Shown here piece after piece: positions 21,145 through 28,520 of a stretch of DNA of 49,920 nucleotides; position 1 is the first letter of the stretch; every line of letters starts with the position of its first letter. This DNA comes from Zelonia costaricensis. Lineage: Eukaryota; Euglenozoa; Kinetoplastea; Trypanosomatida; Trypanosomatidae. The notes under the pieces were generated by a model, which was not told where the DNA came from, did no database searches, and saw nothing but the letters and a program-made list of their open reading frames with translations. Position numbers and translations under genes: made by a program. The DNA lies in NCBI GenBank assembly GCA_030849075.1, contig JASAOO010003379.1:1-49920 (forward strand), in the 5' to 3' direction.

Positions 21145-24078
21145 CTAGTCGAACGACCAGCTAACGTCCGTCGACTCACTGGAGCCGCTGCCGTTCTTCG
21201 GCGCCTTGGCCTCCTCGCCGCTCGCGACTGCCTCGTCCGGCACCTCGGCCAGCTGCGACACTTCATGATTGAGGTGGACAATAAAGTCGTGCAGCAGCAG
21301 CGCGCCAGCGGTGGCGCGCTCTTCCGGAATGCGATGCATGCACGCCCTGATGAAGTCCACCGCCTGCGGTGAGACGTCTGGCGGGTACTCCTCCGGTGGG
21401 CCGTAGCCCAGCAGGCCCCCGCCTGAGCGCTTGATCTGCAAGCACTCGCACGCGACGCACCCAATCGACCAAATGTCGCTCTCCTTGCCACTCGGCTTCC
21501 CGTCGATCACCTCCGGTGCCATGTAGCTGATCGTGCCGACCGTCCCCTCGCGCACGTTCGTCGTCGCCGTCCCGAAGTCGGAGAGCTTGAGCTGTCCCTG
21601 GGAGATGAGCATGTTGCCGGGTTTGATGTCGCGATGAATGATGCCGCACTCGTGCAGGTAATTGACGGCCTGCAGCAGCTGCTTCATGATCGACGCGACG
21701 TGGTTCTCGGGCAGTCGCGGGCACCGCTTCAGAAGATCGGCGACCGTGCCTTGATCAGCCAGCGCCATGAACAGGTTCAGCGTCGTCTCGGTGCGTTCGC
21801 AGTAAAAGTAGTGGATGATGTTCGGGTGCGTCAGCTGGCACAAGATTTCAATCTCGTTCATAAACTCGTCAATGCGCTCCTCGAAGTTGCCCGAGACGCG
21901 GATGATCTTGACAGCCATTTTGCCGCCCGTCAGCGTCGACGTCGCCTCGTACACGGTGGCGTACCCGCCACGGCCAAGCAGCCGGCCCTGCGTCCATGGG
22001 CTGTTCCGGACCTTGCCGAACACCTCGCGGCGCTTCAGGAGCTCCTCGCCGGCGCGCTTCGCCTCGTCGCACCGGTCCGTCGCCCGCTCCAGCTCCTTGC
22101 GCAGGGCGTCGTTGGAGATGGGCTTCTTCAGCAGCGCGTCGCCCCGCGTCGCCACGCCGTCCAGCGCCTCGGACGTCTCGATCGTGTAAATGCGCTTCGA
22201 CAGCAGGGCCTCGATGACGCGGTCAGCCCCCTTCACGTCGACGTCGACGATGGAGCAGCCGAGGTCCGTCGACTCCTCGATGGCCTGTACCGCCTTGCGC
22301 GCATTCTCGACGAGGCGCAGCGAATGCCCGCAGCTCCAGATCGCGGCGGAGATGTTGTGGCGGTGCACCGCATTTTTCTCGAGCAACAGAACAATGAGAG
22401 GGTCGTGGCCCATCGACTTCTGCGCGGCCACGCCTTGTGGGCGCAGTGCGTGAATCGCCTCGTCCTTCACCATAAAGGGCAGCACCAGCCGCAAGGTGCC
22501 CGGGGAGTCGATGACGATGCCGCCGAGGTCGTTGGCTGAGCGAGTGATGCTCGTCACCGCCTCGCGGTTCAGCTCCTGCCTCTCGTGGCGGTATATGACG
22601 ATCAGCTGGTACACAGCACTGGTCATGCGCTTCTGCTCGACGCGAATGCTGATTTTCTCGCTAAAAAGCTCGAACGAGCGATTCAAGACGGCGACGACGC
22701 CGATCTTGTCGCACAAGATGGGTGGAAGCTCCGTCACGTTGGGATTCACCTCGACGCTGACGTTGCGCTGCCGCCCCCGAATCACCTCGGAGAGCAGCTG
22801 CCGAATGTGCGCGCTGCTCCAGTCACGCGCCTGCGCAGAGAAGTCGCGTAGGTTCTTCCACCTCAGGCAGTTCACGATTTGCAAAAACTGGCTGTCCTTG
22901 ACTGACAGCTGAGACAGCTCCGTCACGAAAAACGAGTGCAACAACGTCTGGGTCTGCGACAGCTCATCGGAGCGCACGGAGCCGATGAGCGCGAAGCCGA
23001 CGGCCCGGTTCGACTCAGTCTCACGACTCACCACCACGGTCGCGCTGATCGAGATGCTGCCAAGGCTGAGGTGCGCCAGGGTAAGCGTTTTTTCTGACAA
23101 GTCTAGGTTCTTCACGGCAGCCTCCGTCATCGTCGCGTACAGCTCCACAGACTTCTCGCCGTAGAGGAGGGAGTTGATGTTGTTGCCCTCTGCGTCGCGC
23201 GCGCTGAAGCCGAGGCACGTGGCGGCGCCGTCGCTCCACATTACAATCTGGCCGTCGAGGTCGGTCATAATAATGATGGTGTGGCGATAGACAGCGCCGA
23301 GCCCGATCGCGGCGGGCGGAAGCCCGCGACTTCGCAGGGTCACTGTGCCTTCATCCTCTGTCGCCTCCGTCAGGAGCCGAAGAATCGCCTTCTTGTTTCG
23401 CTGCGCCGTTTCCGCGTCCACGAGGAAAGCGTCAGGCTCGTCGACGGCGACGTTCTCGATAGAGTCGACGTGCTCGGAGAGCGGGTTGCCGTAGAGCTCC
23501 GGCTTATCGGCGGTCTCGCGTGCCAGGTGCACCATCCGATCCACTAAGCGCTCGTGACCCTTGTAACCACGCCACTTCATGGACGAATACACGAGCGGGT
23601 ACAGTGCGCACATGCACACGACGGCGACGGAGCAGAGCACCAGCGCGGCGACGTCGGTGTGGTGACAACACCCACCGCCGACCCCAACAAGAACTATTGT
23701 GGCCACGCAGCAAATGACCGCCACCACAAGCGGCCCCACGATTGTCAATGGCAGCTGCTGCCGGAGCTGCTGAATTTGGAGTTGTTTGGCATAGTTGGCG
23801 ATCTGCTCGGCGACGTCAAGAGCGGGTTCCGCCGAATTGCCCCGCAAAACCTCGGTGTAGGCATTCAATAAGCGCACAAAATCGCCGTACCGCGAGTAGC
23901 GTCGGTAATACCACCTTGCCGCCAGTATCGAGCTTCGGATAACGCGGTACGAAATCTGGTGCGAGCCCTCGTCTAGGTCTTTGGTGTATTCGGGGAGCTT
24001 GCGCAAAACGCTCAGCGCCAGGAAAATGTCGTGACTATCATATTTCTCCACTGGTATGCTCACCGCGGAGGTGCTCAT
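21145..24078 (-). CDS. Membrane-anchored STE-type protein kinase with PAS, histidine-kinase-like and receiver-like domains
   Basis: A 977-residue protein. In order: a cytosolic N-terminus; two membrane segments (about 109-136 and 142-167); a PAS-like domain (about 255-366; HTIIIMTDLDGQIVMWSDGA); a stretch like a GHKL ATPase that has lost its nucleotide motifs (about 431-536, ending GGIVIDSPGTLRLVLPF); a receiver-like domain (about 559-663; Asp612 at the phospho-acceptor position, KKP with Lys652, but the acidic pair replaced by Glu567-Lys568); and a complete Ser/Thr kinase (about 696-934). The kinase has GRGGYATV at 702-709, Lys724, HRDIKPGN from 815, DFG at 834 and APE at 854. The catalytic residues are all present and the subfamily is STE11/MAPKKK-like. 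It may correspond to the T. brucei differentiation-repressing kinase RDK1, a membrane STE11-like kinase, but I cannot confirm that. The frame opens at 24225. I prefer the Met at 24078 because the only good splice AG (24207-24208) falls after the earlier ATG and the 49 extra codons use rare AGA/AGG/ATA. Confidence 0.85.
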   Translation of the reverse strand: MSTSAVSIPVEKYDSHDIFLALSVLRKLPEYTKDLDEGSHQISYRVIRSSILAARWYYRRYSRYGDFVRLLNAYTEVLRGNSAEPALDVAEQIANYAKQLQIQQLRQQLPLTIVGPLVVAVICCVATIVLVGVGGGCCHHTDVAALVLCSVAVVCMCALYPLVYSSMKWRGYKGHERLVDRMVHLARETADKPELYGNPLSEHVDSIENVAVDEPDAFLVDAETAQRNKKAILRLLTEATEDEGTVTLRSRGLPPAAIGLGAVYRHTIIIMTDLDGQIVMWSDGAATCLGFSARDAEGNNINSLLYGEKSVELYATMTEAAVKNLDLSEKTLTLAHLSLGSISISATVVVSRETESNRAVGFALIGSVRSDELSQTQTLLHSFFVTELSQLSVKDSQFLQIVNCLRWKNLRDFSAQARDWSSAHIRQLLSEVIRGRQRNVSVEVNPNVTELPPILCDKIGVVAVLNRSFELFSEKISIRVEQKRMTSAVYQLIVIYRHERQELNREAVTSITRSANDLGGIVIDSPGTLRLVLPFMVKDEAIHALRPQGVAAQKSMGHDPLIVLLLEKNAVHRHNISAAIWSCGHSLRLVENARKAVQAIEESTDLGCSIVDVDVKGADRVIEALLSKRIYTIETSEALDGVATRGDALLKKPISNDALRKELERATDRCDEAKRAGEELLKRREVFGKVRNSPWTQGRLLGRGGYATVYEATSTLTGGKMAVKIIRVSGNFEERIDEFMNEIEILCQLTHPNIIHYFYCERTETTLNLFMALADQGTVADLLKRCPRLPENHVASIMKQLLQAVNYLHECGIIHRDIKPGNMLISQGQLKLSDFGTATTNVREGTVGTISYMAPEVIDGKPSGKESDIWSIGCVACECLQIKRSGGGLLGYGPPEEYPPDVSPQAVDFIRACMHRIPEERATAGALLLHDFIVHLNHEVSQLAEVPDEAVASGEEAKAPKNGSGSSESTDVSWSFD

Positions 24079-24199
24079 GACGCTGGTCGCATCCACGCTC
24101 GTTGCGACAGGTGTGCCAATTCTAGACCTTCGCGATATGCCCACAAACAACGAAGCGCTTCTGCGTGCGCGGCGCCCCGTTCTGTTGCCACTGGCAGCC

Positions 24200-24244
24200 C
24201 TTTCAGCTTCGCGGATGAAATTCATCGGTAAAAAAAAAAAAAAA
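24200..24244 (-). promoter_or_regulatory. Trans-splice acceptor region that decides the kinase start
   Basis: Read on the minus strand, a 15-base T tract (24230-24244) is followed by ACCG and an in-frame ATG (24223-24225) with no AG between them. The first AG is at 24207-24208 and the next at 24200-24201. In trypanosomatids the spliced leader normally joins at the first AG after the tract, so the ATG at 24225 would be removed and translation should begin at 24078. Confidence 0.55.
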
Positions 24245-24310
24245 GGAGTGGACGTGGCGGAGAAAGCAGTTGCGAAGGTACTTTTAGCATTGGCTGCCGC
24301 GTTCCTTTCC

Positions 24311-24417
24311 GCGCGCGAAGCTCAGCGGTAGAGCGCCGCGCTGCGGTCATCACAAAGGGGTGGCTTGCCTGCAAAGCCACAAAACGCGGACGAGACTCCG
24401 TGGGCTAATTCGCGCGC
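24311..24417 (+). ncRNA. Candidate structured tRNA-like RNA
   Basis: Positions 24311-24319 (GCGCGCGAA) and 24409-24417 (TTCGCGCGC) are perfectly complementary and would form a 9-pair closing stem. Next comes a perfect tRNA-type D-arm: GCTC, loop AGCGGTA, GAGC (24320-24334), which also matches a polymerase III A box. Further hairpins are 24336-24346 (4 pairs, 3-base loop), 24360-24380 (7 pairs with a 7-base loop) and 24385-24102-side partner 24397-24402 (about 6 pairs with one G-T). There is no clear T-arm or B box and no normal anticodon arm, so it is not a standard tRNA. Trypanosomatids have a tRNA-like RNA in the signal recognition particle (sRNA-76/sRNA-85); this could be something similar, or only a chance fold helped by the CG-rich ends. 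It lies on the strand opposite to the flanking genes. Confidence 0.3.
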
Positions 24418-24809
24418 ACAGGTGCCCTAGGCATGCGTGACAACACTGTCTCTCGCGACTTTTACGAGAAAACAGGGCACACTAAAGCTGCACCAATTAC
24501 GCTCGTCCGCTCAGGTGCTTCTTTTTTTTTTTTTTATCGTCTGCCTTTAGTTTTTGTATCCTTCTCGGTTGCAAGGAGAGAAGAAGGGCTAGCACCGCGA
24601 GTGCCCAAGCTGTTCGGGGACGCCAGTAGGAGAAAGGAAAAGTGTCGTACGTCGCTGCCACGCAAGCACGTGCGCAGTCGAGAGCAAGAAAATGGTGTAT
24701 TCTACATCAGTGAGAACAGCAAGAGGAACACTCTCAACAACAACAAAAAAAACGCCAATAAAGCAGGGACCGGGAGTGGGGCAACAGCAGGAATGAATCA
24801 CGCGCGCGG

Positions 24810-25277
24810 CTACGGCGCAGCGCCCCATCCCTCCGTCATCACACGACGGAAGTCATCAAAGCTAAGCTTGCCGTCACCGTCAGCGTCAGCCTCGCTAATC
24901 ATATCGAACGCCTGTTCGGTTGTCAGGGGGCAGCCAAGCCGCCCCATGACGAAGCGCAGATTCGGAACCGTGATGAAGCCAGTGTTGCCGAGGTCGTACA
25001 TGCGGAACGCACGGCGCATCTCAAGCTCCTTCTCTTCCGGGTCGTTGAGCTTGGTTGCGACGAGTGTGAGGAACTCGGGGAAATCAATGACTCCATTGGA
25101 GTCCAGATCGGCCTCGCCAAGGATCATTTGCAGCTTCTTCTTGCTGACTTTGTGCCCGATGGAGATAAAGGCCTGCTCGAGGTCATCAATTGTGATGCTA
25201 CCATCGCAGTCCTTGTCGAAGGCCGAGAAGGCCTCTTTCAGCTCTGTGATTTGCTGCAGCGAGAGAAGATCCGCCAT
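24810..25277 (-). CDS. Calmodulin-like four-EF-hand protein
   Basis: A 155-residue calcium-binding protein of the calmodulin/centrin superfamily. Four EF-hand loops fall at 21-32 (DKDCDGSITIDD), 57-68 (DLDSNGVIDFPE), 95-106 (DLGNTGFITVPN) and 131-142 (DADGDGKLSFDD). Loop 2 is canonical. Loops 1 and 4 end in Asp instead of Glu, which usually weakens calcium binding or favours magnesium. Loop 3 has lost key acidic ligands. The segment DFPEFLTL is shared with true calmodulin, but overall divergence is much greater than for the highly conserved calmodulin, and centrin-type N-terminal extensions are absent. Start: on the minus strand a T run (plus about 25410-25421) precedes an AG at 25379-25380, and the first ATG after it in this frame is at 25277. 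It follows the 25787-26743 gene in the same unit. A flagellar or cytoskeletal role is plausible but unproven. Confidence 0.85.
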   Translation of the reverse strand: MADLLSLQQITELKEAFSAFDKDCDGSITIDDLEQAFISIGHKVSKKKLQMILGEADLDSNGVIDFPEFLTLVATKLNDPEEKELEMRRAFRMYDLGNTGFITVPNLRFVMGRLGCPLTTEQAFDMISEADADGDGKLSFDDFRRVMTEGWGAAP

Positions 25278-25786
25278 TTTTTTCGTTCCCACGAACGGGG
25301 GGCCGGTTTGTCGATTCGAAACACCCGAGGGGGCCCGTATGCTGTAAAATGTGAGCAGGTGTTCACAAAAGGTGCGCGCTGTGCCGCGTATGCAAACGCG
25401 GGAATGCCAAAAAAAAAAAATGTGGAAAGGAGACAAAGGAGTGCGAGGAGGGCGAGCAAAAAGAAGCGTTGTGCGTGACATTGAGAAAACCGGGAGCGAC
25501 AGTTTCGGCTTTGACGAGGGTATTTTCGCTCCGCGAAAACGCAGCTGAGACTCACGGAGAACGCCTGATTGAATTGAAGTGGGCGTGGTGTTTTGTTGTA
25601 CTAGAAGCGGCGCGGCGCCCACATGGACCGTTTGGGCAGCCTTGAGTCATGCCGCTGCCATACCCGCATCAGCCAAACAACAGCAAAGAGAAAGCTCCGG
25701 CTTTCTGTGAGCGTGAGAAAGAAAGCTACGGTTGCCGTTCCAATGCCTGGCGCACGCTGTAGGTGAGAATGGGCAAAAAATACGGT
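25278..25786. other. Spacer with splice acceptor
   Basis: No gene is seen. On the minus strand it holds the T tract (about 25410-25421) and AG (25379-25380) for the calmodulin-like gene, giving a leader of about 100 bases. The right part is the 3' flank of the next gene. Confidence 0.55.
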
Positions 25787-26743
25787 CTATTTTTGGCCTT
25801 CACCGATCCCGCTTCCACCGTCGTCCTCATCTTCGAAGTCGTACAGCTCGGCTTCAGCACGTAAACGCTGCGTGTGCAAGCGCGACCGCAGCACGGGGTT
25901 CCAAAGCTTGTCGTCTTCGATGCTCGACATCAGTGCGCTGCTCATCTCTTCGTCCTGGCGCGACATCCGCAAGTCTGATTCCTTCGGCGCTGGAAGGTCG
26001 TGCGCGTGCAGCGGCGTGCCGCCTTGCATGCCTGTTTGCAAGTTCTTGAGGGACGACACAGAGACCTCGTTCCGGCTCATGATGTTGGCACCAAAAACGA
26101 CCTCGTCGTCGTCACGCTGCAGAGCCTGCATTTCTTTCATCTGGTGCGAGCGGCGGTGGGCCCACACGCGCTCCTCATGTGTTGTTTCCTCCCAGAAATT
26201 GTTGTAGGGACGCGGGATCAGGCTCTCGTCGACCGTTACACCGTACTTGCGAAGCACCCACTTGGCCTTGCGGTAGCCGTCCACCACCATCATGAAGCAG
26301 TCCCAAGTCTGGTTGACATAACGGCTCGCGCTGATTTCCTGGTAGAGCATCCTGCGATAATACTCCTGCCACTCCGGCGGCAAATCTCGTAGGCGGCGAT
26401 AGGCCCAGTACGTGAAACGCTTCGCTGGGGTGACGGTTCTGTGATCGTACCAGCTCACTCGGTACGGTGTACCCTCTACGGTGTTCATCAGCCCCTGCGA
26501 CAGCGGCTCTGTCGCATTTTCTTCGTGACCGGAACTCCCGGATAAGTCGTCCTCACCGTCGCCCCTCGTGGCGCGGTCGCTTTCAAAGACAGGCGTGAGC
26601 TTCACAGGTTGGAGCACCTCGTCCTCCCTCCGATCTCCTTTTAAAAGGCCCCAGCGTCGCTGACACGAGAGGACATGAACAAAACTGGTGGGCCGCAGAG
26701 CTGGCCTGCGAGTGACGGCGCATGCGAGGCGCGCCGGCAACAT
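25787..26743 (-). CDS. Hypothetical protein, probably mitochondrial
   Basis: A 318-residue protein that I do not recognise. The N-terminus MLPARLACAVTRRPALRPTS is basic, hydrophobic and acid-free, a good mitochondrial targeting signal. The central part (about residues 90-190) is rich in aromatic and basic residues (SWYDHRTVTPAKRFTYWAYRR, then WQEYYRRMLYQEI, then YRKAKWVLRKYG). This is the texture of kinetoplastid mitochondrial ribosome or respiratory complex subunits. The C-terminus is acidic (ELYDFEDEDDGGSG). Start: the frame opens at 26827, but a minus-strand pyrimidine tract (plus 26779-26795) is followed by AG at 26773-26774, and the first ATG downstream is at 26743. It is the first gene of the minus-strand unit, directly beside the strand switch, and should be the promoter-proximal gene. 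Confidence 0.72.
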   Translation of the reverse strand: MLPARLACAVTRRPALRPTSFVHVLSCQRRWGLLKGDRREDEVLQPVKLTPVFESDRATRGDGEDDLSGSSGHEENATEPLSQGLMNTVEGTPYRVSWYDHRTVTPAKRFTYWAYRRLRDLPPEWQEYYRRMLYQEISASRYVNQTWDCFMMVVDGYRKAKWVLRKYGVTVDESLIPRPYNNFWEETTHEERVWAHRRSHQMKEMQALQRDDDEVVFGANIMSRNEVSVSSLKNLQTGMQGGTPLHAHDLPAPKESDLRMSRQDEEMSSALMSSIEDDKLWNPVLRSRLHTQRLRAEAELYDFEDEDDGGSGIGEGQK

Positions 26744-27389
26744 GTGCAATGGCGTGGTGCTGTGTAGTAGCGCTGCGGTAAAAGAAAAAGAGGAGCAAGA
26801 CAAAAGAAAGCACGAAGGAAATTGCACTCAGGTCACCGCGCGACTCACCACGAACGAAATCACCGCGGAAACGGCAGTCCTGAGCCTGGAGAGGACGGTG
26901 ACATTTTTTCGTGTCAATCGGCGCTTGCTCTCGTCGCTAATCAAGCCCCTATACACTCTTTGACGCGTCGTCCTGCGGCGCTTAGCCTTCCCTTACTCAC
27001 GTACGCGGTGAATGTGGGACGGGCTGCAAAGCCGTCAGCTCGATACGACACTTACCCGTGTTGTTTTTTGTAGAGACGCCGCCTCAAGTCGACTTAGGGC
27101 AGAAAGGCGGGGGGCGGGGGGGGGGGGGGCTGCCTTTGCTGTTTACCAGCTCGTCGTACCACCGAACCCACTTGGCGTCATCAGACTGTTTACACTACTC
27201 TCAGCCTCTCTGCCCTACCTCCCCCCTCCCCCCTCTCCTCCCCCCCACTGCAATCATTTTCTGTCCTTCCACTGCCTCCCCCGTTCCGACTTTTGTTTTC
27301 CCCCTTCTGCTTCCCACACGTACTCGTCACAGCTGCACGCTGTCCTACCTCCTCTCTCCTCACCGTCGTCTACACCCCTCTTCATCGGC
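26744..27389. promoter_or_regulatory. Divergent strand-switch region, probable polymerase II initiation zone
   Basis: The start codons of two oppositely directed genes (26743 on the minus strand, 27390 on the plus strand) are 646 bases apart, and all genes in the window diverge from this point. In trypanosomatids divergent strand-switch regions are the places where RNA polymerase II begins polycistronic transcription both ways, marked by modified or variant histones rather than a TATA box. Here I see a G-rich run near 27109-27129, long C-rich pyrimidine tracts from 27217 on, and the minus-strand acceptor at 26773-26774. No tRNA gene is seen in it. Confidence 0.7.
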
Positions 27390-28058
27390 ATGAAGCACAC
27401 CTACGTTCGCACCGGGCTGGAGGTGGTGAGCAGCCTCAAGTTTACGCGTCTCTGTTCCATCTCGTTTGCAACGCGCGACCAAGCCCAAGGGCCGCACCGA
27501 AAGTGGGAAATGGTGCAGCGCACGACTCGCACCACGCCTACCGCCGCGTTCGAAGTGTCGCCCGCACCGATCCCGGTTGACGCTGTGGAGATTTGCGCCG
27601 TCGTCCGGCGAGGTGCCGAAAAGCACGTCGTGGTTGTCGCTCAGTACCGCCCGCCCGTGGACGCCATTTGTCTGGAGTTCCCGGCAGGGCTGGTCGATGC
27701 GACGGAAAGCGCAGCGCAAGCAGCCATCCGCGAATTGCACGAAGAGACAGGATTTGTGGCCGAGGCAGATGATGTGGTCTCCATTTCACCGCCGCTCTCA
27801 ACGGAGCCAGGGCTGACGGACTCGTGCTGTGTGCTGGTGCGCCTGAGCGTCGACGGGGAGCGCAGCGCCAATCAGAAGCCGAAGCAGCACCTGGACGAAG
27901 GTGAGGATATTGAAGTACTCATGATTCCCATCACAGAGCCGTCAAGGGCCGTTGCCGCCGTGCAAGAGATTGTGTCGAACTACGAGCAGAAGGGGCAGCG
28001 CGCCATCGTGGATGCGAAGCTGTACACATTTTTGGAAGCGCTAGCCTGGAAGTTGTGA
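27390..28058 (+). CDS. Nudix hydrolase, ADP-ribose/ADP-sugar pyrophosphatase (NUDT5-like)
   Basis: A 222-residue Nudix enzyme, expected to split ADP-ribose or related nucleoside diphosphate sugars to AMP and a sugar phosphate. The Nudix box is complete at residues 100-122: Gly100, Glu106, Arg114-Glu115, Glu118-Glu119 and Gly121, so metal binding and catalysis should be intact. Features outside the box match human NUDT5: the WE(x)nQRTTR segment at 39-47, QYRPPVDAICLEFPAGL at 85-101, and EPGLTDS after the box. The N-terminal 30 residues are basic, so mitochondrial import cannot be excluded. The frame opens further upstream at 27012, but that part passes through C-rich spacer and is Pro/Ser low-complexity. 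The ATG at 27390 follows a pyrimidine tract and an AG near 27333. It is the first gene of the plus-strand unit. Confidence 0.88.
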   Translation: MKHTYVRTGLEVVSSLKFTRLCSISFATRDQAQGPHRKWEMVQRTTRTTPTAAFEVSPAPIPVDAVEICAVVRRGAEKHVVVVAQYRPPVDAICLEFPAGLVDATESAAQAAIRELHEETGFVAEADDVVSISPPLSTEPGLTDSCCVLVRLSVDGERSANQKPKQHLDEGEDIEVLMIPITEPSRAVAAVQEIVSNYEQKGQRAIVDAKLYTFLEALAWKL

Positions 28059-28520
28059 AGGTGCTGCAGGTGCTCGCCAAAAGCTTGCAAGCCCCACGTG
28101 CGCTGCGGATTCTCTTCTTTTCCGGCCTGGCCATTTTGATGCTTTGTTCTTGCTCGGCATTGTAAAAAAAAAAAAAAGAAGAAGGCTAGAACGCTGATAT
28201 CACAAAAACAAAAAACAGTAATTAAAAGGGCCACTGGCGTTGTGTGGGAAGGCTGCGTCAGGAAGAGTCACAAAACAGCCCAGTACTCGTGATCACGTAG
28301 CGGCACCGCGCTACCCCGCATGTGCACCTTTGGGTAGTGGTGGCTCTTGCATCATGTGCAATGCTGTGCGTCCCACGTGCTCTCCCTTGCTTGCTTCTTT
28401 TACTTTGGCTTCAAATGCTACTGCTCCCGATTTGTCACACCCGTTTCCTCTTCGCATTTCATTTTGTAACCTTTTTGAACACAGTGTTTTTTTTTTTTTT
28501 CTGACTAAAGGGGCAATAGC
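28059..28520. other. Spacer, 3' flank of the Nudix gene and acceptor of the tectonic gene
   Basis: No gene is seen. It contains an A13 run near 28163-28175 and a T15 tract at about 28486-28500. Confidence 0.55.
28484..28510 (+). promoter_or_regulatory. Trans-splice acceptor of the tectonic gene
   Basis: A T tract of about 15 bases (28486-28500) is followed by CTGACTAAAG, with the first AG at 28509-28510. This leaves a leader of only ten bases before the ATG at 28521, apart from the spliced leader itself, and strongly fixes the start codon. Confidence 0.7.

Larger units (their letters stand above)
24079..24809. other. Spacer between kinase and calmodulin-like genes
   Basis: This holds the kinase splice region (A15 at 24230-24244, a T tract on the minus strand), a possible structured RNA at 24311-24417 on the plus strand, and a T14 run at 24522-24535 on the plus strand. 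The remainder should be the 3' untranslated region of the calmodulin-like gene. The open plus-strand frame from 24433 is antisense to that gene for much of its length and is not considered real. Confidence 0.55.

Noticed and set aside
24423..24480. Hairpin with a loop resembling the U5 snRNA invariant loop (GACTTTTAC against GCCTTTTAC) on the plus strand
   Set aside because: The eight-of-nine match and nearby stem pairing are suggestive, and snRNA genes in trypanosomatids often lie beside tRNA-like elements, but no Sm-binding site (U-rich after the stem) is visible downstream and short motifs arise by chance. Infernal with the U5 model would decide.
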